NCBI GenBank assembly: GCA_947632315.1
Contig: CANROV010000051.1
Span: forward strand, 1-11,956
Source: Candidatus Gastranaerophilales bacterium
Lineage (GTDB): Bacteria > Cyanobacteriota > Vampirovibrionia > Gastranaerophilales > Gastranaerophilaceae
DNA length: 11,956 bases
Direction of reading: 5' to 3'
Positions 1 to 7,237 of this stretch are shown one piece after another. The notes beneath the pieces are model-generated. The model saw nothing but the letters and a program-made list of their open reading frames with translations, was not told the DNA's origin and ran no database searches. Position 1 is the stretch's first letter. Each line of letters begins with the position of its first letter. The translations under genes and the position numbers were made by a program.

Positions 1-110
1 CCGTATAAGTGACAGCCCCGAAAGACAGCAAATTTCAAGAAGGTCGGCGGTAAAGTGCGACACTAGATTAAATTAGTATTTAATTGGTGCTGTAAATAAT
101 CTACAAGAAA
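1..110. other. Unassigned GC-rich left edge with a hairpin
   Basis: The first 60 bases are about half G+C, far above the surrounding DNA, which is typical of a structured RNA or a repeat in so AT-rich a genome. Bases 57-93 can fold into an imperfect hairpin: ATTAAA (67-72) pairs with TTTAAT (79-84), and CAC (61-63) with GTG (87-89), with wobble pairs and a bulged A. One plus-strand frame is open from base 2 to a TAG at 74-76 (25 codons), and one minus-strand frame is open to the edge. Neither resembles a protein I know. I compared it mentally with tmRNA, RNase P RNA, SRP RNA and common riboswitches and could not assign it. It may be the 3' end of a non-coding RNA, a repeat, or the tail of a gene. 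An SD-like GGAG at 111-114 has no usable start codon after it. Confidence 0.3.
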
Positions 111-151
111 GGAGATTGTAAATTATACATTTTTAATCCTGTTTACAACGG

Positions 152-385
152 CTATATATCGAGCAGCAAATCTTGAACTTTACAATTTAAAGCAGATGCA
201 ATATCCATTAAAATAGCAAGACTGGGGAATTTTTCACCTCGTTCAATACAACCGATATAATTTCTGGCACTTGAAATTCTAAAAGCTAACTCTTCCTGAG
301 AAAGTTTTTTGTTAGTTCTAATATTTCTTATATTCATTCCCAGCTTTTTATATGAGTTTAAATGTCTGCTTTTATCCTTATTCAT
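152..385 (-). CDS. Small Xre/Cro-family helix-turn-helix transcriptional regulator
   Basis: This 77-residue protein is almost entirely one HTH_3 (Xre/Cro/C1-type) DNA-binding domain, residues about 16-75. It has the family pattern: a first helix around GMNIRNIR, the turn-and-recognition region KLSQEELAFRISSARNYIGC, then IERGEKFPSLAILMDIASAL. There is no added sensor, dimerisation or peptidase domain, so it is probably a simple dimeric repressor of the kind that often controls itself and a neighbour. It is divergent from the DUF2085 gene across a 144-bp gap. The ATG at 383-385 directly follows the sequence ATAGGTGGT, whose AGGTGG is too close to the start to be an ideal ribosome binding site. 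Translation from Met17 (335-337) would remove only a basic, disordered leader. Target genes are unknown. Autoregulation is inferred from repeated sites in the promoter region. Confidence 0.88.
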   Translation of the reverse strand: MNKDKSRHLNSYKKLGMNIRNIRTNKKLSQEELAFRISSARNYIGCIERGEKFPSLAILMDIASALNCKVQDLLLDI

Positions 386-455
386 ACCACCTATTTTGGT
401 GTATTTTTTAAGACTTTTCTACCACCTATATAGTTGTACAAAGATTATTCTTAAG
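386..455 (-). promoter_or_regulatory. Likely promoter and operator region of the Xre gene
   Basis: On the minus strand a plausible sigma-70 promoter is TTAAGA (complement of 449-454), 16 bp, then TATATA (complement of 427-432), giving a leader of about 35 nt. The nonamer ATAGGTGGT occurs twice in this strand, at 421-429 overlapping the -10 box and at 386-394 abutting the start codon, 35 bp apart start to start. The copy near the start is part of a dyad, CACC-N6-GGTG at 388-401. Paired sites over the promoter and start of a small HTH gene are the usual arrangement for an autorepressor. Binding itself is inferred. Confidence 0.4.
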
Positions 456-466
456 CATTTACAAAA

Positions 467-495
467 TTGATGACCTTTTAGTATACTAATATTAT
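467..495 (+). promoter_or_regulatory. Sigma-70-type promoter upstream of the DUF2085 gene
   Basis: TTGATG (467-472) and TATTAT (490-495) are separated by 17 bp, close to the TTGACA/TATAAT consensus. The predicted start near 502 gives a leader of about 28 nt that carries the SD sequence GGAG at 519-522. It probably drives the two genes 530-1580. Confidence 0.5.
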
Positions 496-529
496 GTAGT
501 CTGAGAGTTCATAAAAACGGAGCGAATAG

Positions 530-979
530 TTGAAGTATATAAAAAATACCTTAATAATTTTATTTGCACTATATAGCGGATTCTTTTGGCTTGGAGCATT
601 GTCTACCCCTTTTCTTTCACATTACGGTAACTATGAGCTTAGTGCTAAGCTTAATTACCTTTTTTCCTGTTCTTGCCATCAAAACCCCGAACGCTCTTTT
701 TGGTTCTTAGGCTACCCTGTTTCACTTTGTGCAAGGTGTCTGGGTGTTTATATAAGCGTTACTTTTTCTTGTTTCTTGGCGTTATTTAATAAAATCAAAA
801 TTAATTTTAAAATTTTTATTTTGCTTACGCTTGTTTGTTTTACGGATATAATTCTCAACTTGCTGCATATAAATACAGGTAATATTACCAGATTTTCCGT
901 CGGAATAATTATGGGACTTTTAATTACAACTATACTTAATTTTATTTTAAATATAAGGAGAAAAAATTATGAAAATTAA
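530..979 (+). CDS. DUF2085 family integral membrane protein
   Basis: This 149-residue membrane protein carries the DUF2085 signature: SCHQNPERSF at 48-57, then GYPVSLCARCLGVY at 61-74. The conserved Cys49-His50 and Cys67/Cys70 could bind a metal or form a redox pair, but no biochemical function is established to my knowledge. Membrane segments are likely at about 7-27, 71-87, 93-113 and 121-143. D105 and R121 fit the conserved polar positions late in the family, and the length is normal. The start codon is TTG, supported by GGAG at 519-522 with a 7-nt spacer. No ATG fits, since the conserved hydrophobic N-terminus begins right here. Its last 11 bases overlap the next gene, so the two are translationally linked. 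The end is a short basic tail, RRKNYEN. Confidence 0.85.
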   Translation: MKYIKNTLIILFALYSGFFWLGALSTPFLSHYGNYELSAKLNYLFSCSCHQNPERSFWFLGYPVSLCARCLGVYISVTFSCFLALFNKIKINFKIFILLTLVCFTDIILNLLHINTGNITRFSVGIIMGLLITTILNFILNIRRKNYEN

Positions 980-1580
980 AAAACTTATTTCGCTCGTGCT
1001 AATTGCCTCTTTGATTGGATTTTATCCTGCACATTTGTCATTTTCGCAGGAAAAAGATAAATCACTTTACCAATTTCTTACCGAAAATAAAGAGTATAAA
1101 GCAAAATTTGAATATCCTTCATATATTGCCACAACAAATGTCCCCGGAAAAGTATTATTACCCGCACACACAGCAGTTGTTATAAGGAATGATTCCGAAA
1201 TTAATACCAGATCTATAAAAAGAGGAGACAATATTTCATTTGTTGTTGTTCAGGATGTTATGGATGAAAAAGGGCATGTATTAATTAAAGCAAATTCTCC
1301 TGTCGGTGCAAGTATTGATTTTGAGGAAAAGACATTTATCGGTCAATCTGCAAGGATTACTATAAGTGATTTCCATGTTAAAGGAATTGATGGTACTTAT
1401 ATTCCGCTTTCAACTGTTATTACCGAAGAACCTGAAGATAAAATGGTATTGTCCATTGTTTTAAGTATTTTTTGTCTGTTATTTTTATTTATGAAGGGCA
1501 GAGATGCAAAAGTTCCCGCAGGTACGGTTAAAACTGTTTATACAGTTAGTGATATTTATCTTAAACCTGAGGTTATATAA
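969..1580 (+). CDS. Secreted, membrane-anchored protein of unknown function
   Basis: This 203-residue protein has a clear Sec-type signal: basic MKIKK, a hydrophobic core to about residue 19, and a possible cleavage site near SFSQ (24-27). The mature part (about 55-150) is beta-rich. It has the pattern of envelope proteins with ordered short strands: a LPAHTAV stretch, 'RSIKRGDNISFVVVQDV', 'GHVLIKANSPVGASI', 'IDGTYIPLS'. A second hydrophobic segment at about 159-175 is followed by a positively charged stretch and VPAGTVKTVYTVSDIYL. Repeated 'gets its value from inside, set as a constant' motifs such as IKANSPVGAS and VPAGT recur in uncharacterised bacterial exported proteins. I do not recognise a named family. 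The start is supported by AAGGAG at 955-960. It overlaps the DUF2085 gene by 11 bp, so the two may act together at the membrane. No terminator is evident after it. Confidence 0.75.
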   Translation: MKIKKLISLVLIASLIGFYPAHLSFSQEKDKSLYQFLTENKEYKAKFEYPSYIATTNVPGKVLLPAHTAVVIRNDSEINTRSIKRGDNISFVVVQDVMDEKGHVLIKANSPVGASIDFEEKTFIGQSARITISDFHVKGIDGTYIPLSTVITEEPEDKMVLSIVLSIFCLLFLFMKGRDAKVPAGTVKTVYTVSDIYLKPEVI

Positions 1581-1594
1581 TATTTTCATGTTTT

Positions 1595-1615
1595 TGTTAT
1601 AATTCATTATGAATT
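1595..1615 (+). promoter_or_regulatory. Extended -10 promoter with overlapping palindrome, before the acyltransferase pair
   Basis: TGT-TATAAT (1595-1603) is a perfect extended -10 element. No good -35 is seen, which is normal for this promoter class. The predicted start is near 1610, giving a leader of about 25 nt with the SD-like CAGGA before the ATG at 1635. A perfect palindrome with one central base, AATTCAT-T-ATGAATT (1601-1615), overlaps the end of the -10 and the start site, where a repressor would act. The protein binding it, if any, is unknown. Confidence 0.5.
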
Positions 1616-1634
1616 TAGACAAAATCAGGATAAT

Positions 1635-2270
1635 ATGACAACAAAATTTTCTACAAAGACACCTAAAAGTTTTAATATATGGAGAAGAACCTTCCAATAT
1701 ATTGCTTGTAATGCCGTTATCATTAATATGATAAAAGCAAAATACAAAATTATAAAAGCGGAAGGTATAGAAAATATCGACAGAAGCAAAAAATATATCG
1801 TTGCAAGCAACCATGTTACAGGCTTTGACCCGTTCTTTATTGCAAATCAATATAAACTGACAATTGCGTATATGGCTAAAAAACAGCTGTTTGAAACATT
1901 TTGGTCTATGCTCTTAATGGATTGGTGCGGTGCTTTTGCTGTTGACAGAGATAAAGTTGATGTTTCAACAATAAAAACAGCATTATCAATAAAAAAAACA
2001 AATTGGCACTTGGGGCTTTTTCCGCAAGGTACAAGAAGCAATACCGGTAAACTTGAAAATATAACAAAAGGTTTTGCATCTATTGCAAAAAAGATGAATA
2101 CTGATATTCTTCCTATTGCAATCATAGTTAAAGAAAATGAAAACGGAAAAAAGACAATGCAGTTAAAAGCAGGTGAACCAATATCATGTCAAAAAAGCGT
2201 GGAAGAAATTGTTGATGAATGGGCCAAAACCGTCTGTAAATTAGGCGGTTTTGAATACGTTCAAGCTTAA
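1635..2270 (+). CDS. PlsC-type 1-acyl-sn-glycerol-3-phosphate acyltransferase (first of tandem pair)
   Basis: This 211-residue member of the PlsC/LPLAT family transfers an acyl chain, from acyl-ACP or acyl-CoA, to a lysophospholipid such as lysophosphatidic acid at the inner face of the membrane. The four family blocks are in order. Block I is NHVTGFD (59-65) with catalytic H60 and D65. Block II is GAFAVDRD (99-106). Block III is FPQGTRS (129-135), where the usual Glu of FPEGTR is Gln. Block IV is DILPIAI (157-163). The N-terminal 20-45 region is weakly hydrophobic and may dip into the membrane. Length is near the family norm. A CAGGA about 5 nt before the ATG supports the start. It is followed after 19 bp by a paralogue. 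The exact acceptor substrate cannot be told from sequence, and a gene symbol is not justified with two copies side by side. Confidence 0.88.
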   Translation: MTTKFSTKTPKSFNIWRRTFQYIACNAVIINMIKAKYKIIKAEGIENIDRSKKYIVASNHVTGFDPFFIANQYKLTIAYMAKKQLFETFWSMLLMDWCGAFAVDRDKVDVSTIKTALSIKKTNWHLGLFPQGTRSNTGKLENITKGFASIAKKMNTDILPIAIIVKENENGKKTMQLKAGEPISCQKSVEEIVDEWAKTVCKLGGFEYVQA

Positions 2271-2289
2271 GGTATTGAAAGAGTTGAGA

Positions 2290-2991
2290 ATGGAAGAAAA
2301 AAAGAAAAATTATACTAAACGAGATGTCTCTGATTTTACGGAAGGTAAGTACAGATTTCAAAAATTCGGGCGCTGGCTTGTACCTCAAACTTTATTGCCT
2401 TTATTTTATAAAATAGAATATATAGGCAGTGAAAATATACCCAAAGACAGGAATTTTATAATTGCTCCTAACCATATCTCATACTTAGACCCATTTTTAG
2501 CAGGTGAAGCGGTTAAAAAACCAATAGCATATATGGGTAAAAAGGAGCTTTTTGAAAATAAAATTCTGGCATTTCTTTTGGATAGTCTTGCCTGCTTTGC
2601 CGTTAACAGAGAAAAACTTGAAGTTTCTACCATTAAAACCGCTTTAAATGTATTCAGAACTAATAAATGGATGCTTGGGATATTCCCTCAAGGCGGAATT
2701 AGACGTAATCATAAAATCGAAAAAATAAATAAAGGTTTTGCTGTTATTGCTAAACAAATGAAAACTGATATTCTGCCTATTGGTATTACCGGCTGTGAAA
2801 ATTATAACTGGATTCCTTTTAAAGGTAAAATTAAAGTTTATATTGGTGAACCTATTTCTTTTAATCAGGATTATGAACAAATTATTGATGAGTGGGGCTG
2901 TAAAATAGCCAATCTTATTGGTTATACTTATGTTAAAGAATCTTCGGAGGATAATAATTCTCATTCGGAAACGGCTTTAGTTACTGATTAA
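2290..2991 (+). CDS. PlsC-type acyltransferase (second of tandem pair)
   Basis: A 233-residue paralogue of the preceding gene, with shared stretches such as VSTIKTAL, KTDILPI and IIDEW. Block I is NHISYLD (61-67) with H62 and D67. Block II is CFAVNREK (102-109). Block III is FPQGGIR (132-138), in which both the Glu and the Thr of FPEGTR are replaced. Block IV is DILPIGI (160-166). The kinase-like 'empty' block III suggests altered acceptor binding or specificity rather than loss of activity, because His and Asp of block I remain. The C-terminus has an extra Ser/Glu-rich tail of about 18 residues. I chose the ATG at 2290 because AAAGAG (2278-2283) precedes it at a normal distance. An in-frame TTG at 2251 would lie inside the upstream gene. 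Its stop overlaps the convergent kinase gene by 11 bp, with no terminator between them. Confidence 0.87.
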   Translation: MEEKKKNYTKRDVSDFTEGKYRFQKFGRWLVPQTLLPLFYKIEYIGSENIPKDRNFIIAPNHISYLDPFLAGEAVKKPIAYMGKKELFENKILAFLLDSLACFAVNREKLEVSTIKTALNVFRTNKWMLGIFPQGGIRRNHKIEKINKGFAVIAKQMKTDILPIGITGCENYNWIPFKGKIKVYIGEPISFNQDYEQIIDEWGCKIANLIGYTYVKESSEDNNSHSETALVTD

Positions 2992-5900
2992 GTATCCATT
3001 CCATTATGTCTTTTGCGTTATAGTTATTTATATTAACATATAAATCAGCGTTATAATCCGCTTTATCTTCGTTAATAAGTGCTATAACTTTTATTTCATG
3101 CAAGTTTTCATCATTCTTTATATAATTAATTAAATTATATTCTTCAGTTTCTTTATTATTTACTTTTATTATCAGAATATCAGTGCTGTTTTGTTTTAAA
3201 TAGTCATATATAGAATTTATATTATTAAATTCGGTTATGTCGTTTATTTCAGATTGCAGGCATTCTTTAATATTACTTGGAAAATTTTCAGTTCCTAACA
3301 TAATAATTTTTTTATTTTTATCAATATTATTAGTTAATTGTTTTAAAAAAGCATGGTTATTTTTGTTAAAAACAGTATTTCTCATAAGTTCAACGGGATT
3401 GACAATAAGACATATTTCTCCTGTCGGAAGAGTGGTAAATCCTGATATGTTTTTAATCTTTAATATCGGCTGTACAAGTTTTTTATGAAATACTTCCTGG
3501 TCGCCTAATAATTTATCAACGATAAATGCGGCTTGCCTGTCCTGATTTTCAATAATAATAATTGTAAAAGACTTTTCATTGTCAGAGTTTATCTTTCCTC
3601 CAAAAATTTCTGATATTGAAAATATCGGAATTGAATGATTATCAAATAAAATTGTAGTTTCATTATTTTTTATTATAATATCTGATTTTTTAATCTGTTT
3701 AATAACTTTAACAGCATTGACAGGAATTGAATATTTAAACCCGTTTACCAATATAACAAAAGTTTTTATGTTAGACATAGCAATAGGTAATTTAATCGAT
3801 ACTTTACAGCCTTGATTAAGCACAGAATCAATATGTATTTCACCATTTAAATTATTTATTTTCGTTTTGACAACATCAAGCCCGATTCCTCGTCCTGATA
3901 ATTCATTTACAGCTTCTTCGGTAGAAAAACCCGGTATAAATAATATTTTCATAAGCTGTTCATTAGTCATGGCATCAACTTCTTCTTGAGTTAAAAGTCC
4001 TTTTGTAACCGCTGTCTTTTTTACTTTCTCTAGATTTATTCCGTATCCGTCATCTTCTATTGTTATAATTATATTGTTTTCTAAATGTTTGGCACTCAGC
4101 TTTATTACACCTGTTTCCGGTTTATTATTCTTTATTCTCTCTTCGGGTGGTTCTATACCGTGAGAAACTGAATTCCTTAGTATATGAACTAACGGAATTT
4201 TGATTTCTTCTATTATTTTCTTATCTACTGTTGTATCACTTCCTGATATAATAAAATCAATTTTTTTATTATTTTCGTTTGCAATATCTCTAATCATACG
4301 ATGGAAAGAATGAAAAATAGCCGCTAACGGTAATACTCGTATACCTTTTGCTATATGTTCTATTTCCATAACATTTTGATGAAGCCGGTTGTCATCTTCT
4401 GATATTATTTTAAACAGTTTATCAAAATCGGTTTGAATCTCGTTTATTGTGTATATATTATCGTTGAAAAAGTTGTGAATCTTTTTATAAAACAAAAATG
4501 CATTATCGTCATTGGAGTCCGAAAAAAATCCTCTTTTTTCAAGATACTTAATATAATTGACTATTTTTTTACTTACAACGCTCCATTGAATTAGTTTATA
4601 ATTAATTTTGGAAAGCTCTATAATGTGTTCTCTTGTTTTTATTCCGTTGACTAAAAGTTCACCGGTTTGAGCTATTAAATTATCAAGCTTATCGGTATCT
4701 ACTCTTAATGTTTTTATTTCTTGTACATCCAGTGAATTTAATTTGTTCCTTATGCTTTGAAGGTCTGTAGTATTAATAAGAGCATTAGATGACGAGGAAG
4801 TGTCAAGAATTGATAATGTTTCCTGCTTGCTTATTTCGGCAATTTTTAACATTTCTTCTACTACGCTTACTCTGTTATAAAGATAATCATAGTTATATAA
4901 ATTTTCTTCTTTATTATCAAAATAACGTTTTGCCCAATATATGCATTGTAACAGGACTAAATAACAATCATGATTTACAACCGATTTATTATTATTAAAA
5001 TAATTTAGTATATCTAAACATTTAGATAATATATTTTTGATTTTTTCATTTTCGGTATGAGAAATTATTTCATTCTGCTTATTAATTAATGTTCTTATGT
5101 AATTATAGTCAAATTTAATTTTGCTTAAATTGTTAAGTATGTAATCAAAAAATTCACTTTTATTGCTTTTTGGAGCTTCAATATTATTATCAGGTTTTTT
5201 ATCCGGAATAATATTTTCAAGTTCAAATTCGGATAATATACGTTCTTCTTCTTGAACCGAGGGCATATTCTTTATGGTTACATTTAAATTTTGGTATATA
5301 TTGTAAATATCATTTCTTAATTCATCCACGTTATTTTTGCAGGTCTCAAAAATATCAGGATTCTTTATTCTTAATAATTTTAATATTATGTCTATTTTGT
5401 TTGATATATTTATAAAATCGGTATTATCAAAAATTTCTTTTAATTGATTTAAATTCTCCATTACAACTAATATAATTTCCTGCAAATCATTTTGCTTTAT
5501 ATTATCTTGTTTTTCGAGAACAAACATTAATTCTAATATTATGGCTTTTATATCAGTCATTTTTTCAATGACTAAATCATTATTTTTGACTGTGTCTTTG
5601 TGTGTATTAGTATTATTATTTTCTATAAGGTTTTCATAATCATCATTTATTTTTACATCGTTTTTTTGCTTATTTGTTTTGCTGTGGTTTGCCTTATGTT
5701 CCGTATTAGATATGATTTCATTTAAATTATTAATACATTCAGTAACTTGAGGTGAGGAAATATTTGCTTTTTGTTCAACTGATTTATAAACAAGTTCACT
5801 TAATAAATCACAAGCATTATAAAATAATTGAAAATCGTTTTGAAGATTAATATTATCTTTTTTATACATGGAAAAAATATCTTCAAGTTTGTGTGAAATA

Positions 5901-6100
5901 TCTTGAATGGAAGTAAACCCCAGCATTCTTGCCGAACCTTTTAAAGAATGAAGAAGCTGTAATAGTTTTTTTAATGATGCTTTATCTTCATAATTCTTTT
6001 CTAAAATAAGAAAACAATCGTTAATTTCTTGGAGTATTTCATCACTTTCAACTTTAAATATATTTAGTATTTCAATTAATTCTTCAGGATTATATTCCAT
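2981..6100 (-). CDS. Large CheA-type chemotaxis histidine kinase with C-terminal degenerate receiver domain
   Basis: This 1039-residue cytoplasmic kinase autophosphorylates on a histidine and passes phosphate to a response regulator under receptor control. The order is: HPt (P1) at about 1-105, with phosphorylatable H51 in HSLKGSARMLGF; an Asn/Lys-rich linker of about 350 residues with two helical segments (about 180-280 and 316-425) and no recognisable P2; a P3 dimerisation domain (about 462-610, GELLVNG at 480-486); the ATPase with N-box RNSVSHGIE (642-650), G1 DDGYGI (683-688) and F/G2 boxes GFSTEEA and SGRGIGLDVV (724-744); a CheW-like P5 (about 775-910); then a receiver-like fold (about 928-1039). 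The catalytic boxes are intact, so kinase activity is expected. In the last domain the phospho-Asp position is Lys979, in TDILIIK. It is the second gene of an operon, 19 bp after the receptor gene, with SD AGGA. It is about 1.5 times the length of a standard CheA. Confidence 0.93.
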   Translation of the reverse strand: MEYNPEELIEILNIFKVESDEILQEINDCFLILEKNYEDKASLKKLLQLLHSLKGSARMLGFTSIQDISHKLEDIFSMYKKDNINLQNDFQLFYNACDLLSELVYKSVEQKANISSPQVTECINNLNEIISNTEHKANHSKTNKQKNDVKINDDYENLIENNNTNTHKDTVKNNDLVIEKMTDIKAIILELMFVLEKQDNIKQNDLQEIILVVMENLNQLKEIFDNTDFINISNKIDIILKLLRIKNPDIFETCKNNVDELRNDIYNIYQNLNVTIKNMPSVQEEERILSEFELENIIPDKKPDNNIEAPKSNKSEFFDYILNNLSKIKFDYNYIRTLINKQNEIISHTENEKIKNILSKCLDILNYFNNNKSVVNHDCYLVLLQCIYWAKRYFDNKEENLYNYDYLYNRVSVVEEMLKIAEISKQETLSILDTSSSSNALINTTDLQSIRNKLNSLDVQEIKTLRVDTDKLDNLIAQTGELLVNGIKTREHIIELSKINYKLIQWSVVSKKIVNYIKYLEKRGFFSDSNDDNAFLFYKKIHNFFNDNIYTINEIQTDFDKLFKIISEDDNRLHQNVMEIEHIAKGIRVLPLAAIFHSFHRMIRDIANENNKKIDFIISGSDTTVDKKIIEEIKIPLVHILRNSVSHGIEPPEERIKNNKPETGVIKLSAKHLENNIIITIEDDGYGINLEKVKKTAVTKGLLTQEEVDAMTNEQLMKILFIPGFSTEEAVNELSGRGIGLDVVKTKINNLNGEIHIDSVLNQGCKVSIKLPIAMSNIKTFVILVNGFKYSIPVNAVKVIKQIKKSDIIIKNNETTILFDNHSIPIFSISEIFGGKINSDNEKSFTIIIIENQDRQAAFIVDKLLGDQEVFHKKLVQPILKIKNISGFTTLPTGEICLIVNPVELMRNTVFNKNNHAFLKQLTNNIDKNKKIIMLGTENFPSNIKECLQSEINDITEFNNINSIYDYLKQNSTDILIIKVNNKETEEYNLINYIKNDENLHEIKVIALINEDKADYNADLYVNINNYNAKDIMEWILNQ

Positions 6101-6119
6101 TGTTTTTCCTAATTAATTA

Positions 6120-7145
6120 TTATAAGCCGTTAGATGAATGGTCAGAAAAGTCTTTAACATTGTTAATGCATTCTTCAACGGTTTTTAATACTTCAGAAAG
6201 TCCTTTTTTCATATTGTCAATATCTTCCGATAAGTCATTACTGATAGATTGATGTTCAATAGAAAAGTTTAAAATTTCACTCAAATCTGAATTTAAAGTT
6301 TTCATGTTATTAACAATAGCAGTAATATTTTGACTTATATCAGATACGAATTTATTACTTTTTTCGACCTCTTTTGCCCCGTCCTCTGTTGCAATAATAG
6401 TAGAGGATGTTGTTTGTTCAATTTCTGAAACTAAAGCGGTAATTTTATTTGTAGCTTGTTTTGATTCATCAGCTAACTTTCTGATTTCACCGGCAACAAC
6501 AGCAAATCCTTTTCCGTATTCACCTGCTCTTGCTGCTTCAACCGCAGCATTTAATGCCAGCATGTTTGTTTGTTCTGATATATTTTCAACTATACTAACT
6601 GTTGAACCGATTTGTTTAACATAATCGGTTAATTCTATTATCAATTCAGCTATTATTTGAATTTTATGCTTTAAATTTTGCATGGCAGATAAGTTTTCTT
6701 CAAGCATTTTTGCTTCTTGGGCCGAATCGTCATATGTTTCTTGCATTTTTAAACTTATATTTTGAGTTTTCTCTTTTGATTTTATTATTGTATTTTTGAA
6801 TAATCTTACATTTTGTATTACATTTTCAAGTAAATTTGAATATTTTTGAGCGTTTTGCTGCTGCTTTTCATTTGATTGAACAAGTTTATCAGATAATTTA
6901 CTATATTTTTTATAATCTTTATCCATAAAATTGTTAATCGATTTTATAAGTTCTGCTCTGGATATTTGGTATTGTATTTCTACCAATACTAAAACTATTA
7001 TTGCCGTGATTAAACTTAATTTTATATATTGTTCATTTGAAAGAAATGCAAATATTATTATTACTAAGATTATTGTTATTCTATATGTTATGCTGTCTTT
7101 CATATTTTTCTTTGAAAGCTGGTTTATTACATCTAAATTTGCCAT
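6120..7145 (-). CDS. Methyl-accepting chemotaxis protein lacking an extracytoplasmic sensor domain
   Basis: This 341-residue receptor transmits a signal to the CheA/CheW complex. Two membrane helices (about 18-35 and 43-58) are joined by only a handful of residues, so no periplasmic ligand-binding domain exists. A coiled coil (about 60-175) with no HAMP sequence I can recognise leads to the signalling tip EQTNMLALNAAVEAARAGEY (191-210), followed by GKGFAVVAGEIRKLADES. The tip residues that bind CheA and CheW are conserved. No NWETF-like CheR tether is present at the C-terminus. The receptor may sense membrane state or redox, or act with another protein. The start is supported by AAAGGAGA about 7 nt upstream. 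It is the first gene of the receptor-kinase operon and divergent from the CheW gene. Methylation sites are not assigned, and no CheR or CheB gene is in the window. Confidence 0.9.
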   Translation of the reverse strand: MANLDVINQLSKKNMKDSITYRITIILVIIIFAFLSNEQYIKLSLITAIIVLVLVEIQYQISRAELIKSINNFMDKDYKKYSKLSDKLVQSNEKQQQNAQKYSNLLENVIQNVRLFKNTIIKSKEKTQNISLKMQETYDDSAQEAKMLEENLSAMQNLKHKIQIIAELIIELTDYVKQIGSTVSIVENISEQTNMLALNAAVEAARAGEYGKGFAVVAGEIRKLADESKQATNKITALVSEIEQTTSSTIIATEDGAKEVEKSNKFVSDISQNITAIVNNMKTLNSDLSEILNFSIEHQSISNDLSEDIDNMKKGLSEVLKTVEECINNVKDFSDHSSNGL

Positions 7146-7237
7146 ATAATTCTCCTTTATAAAAAAATTATAGTCTGTTTTTTGGATTTAATAATCATTA
7201 ATTTATAGTATACTTTATTATAAAGGTTAAAATTAAA
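7146..7237. promoter_or_regulatory. Divergent promoter region between receptor and CheW genes
   Basis: This 92-bp gap must drive both the minus-strand receptor-kinase operon and the plus-strand CheW gene. On the minus strand a perfect TATAAT (complement of 7167-7172) precedes the SD AAAGGAGA, but no convincing -35 is seen. On the plus strand TTGGAT (7182-7187), 16 bp, TATAGT (7204-7209) is the best pair, and AAAGG (7222-7226) is a distant SD. Shared control of all three signalling genes is inferred from the layout. Confidence 0.4.

Noticed and set aside
116..148. TTGTAAA...TTTACAA inverted repeat as terminator of the Xre gene
   Set aside because: The stem is only 7 AT-rich pairs with a 19-base loop and no T tract; too weak to call.
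2251..2289. In-frame TTG start for the second acyltransferase
   Set aside because: It lies inside the upstream gene and has no SD; ATG at 2290 has AAAGAG at a proper distance and matches family length.
1625..2388. Several minus-strand open frames opposite the acyltransferase genes
   Set aside because: They are shadows of convincing PlsC genes; the conserved motifs are all on the plus strand.
3237..3488. Plus-strand open frame opposite the CheA C-terminus
   Set aside because: It is antisense to a strongly conserved kinase region and has no homology or SD.
6931..7149. Plus-strand open frame opposite the receptor N-terminus
   Set aside because: It is the antisense shadow of the two membrane helices of the receptor; no SD or family.
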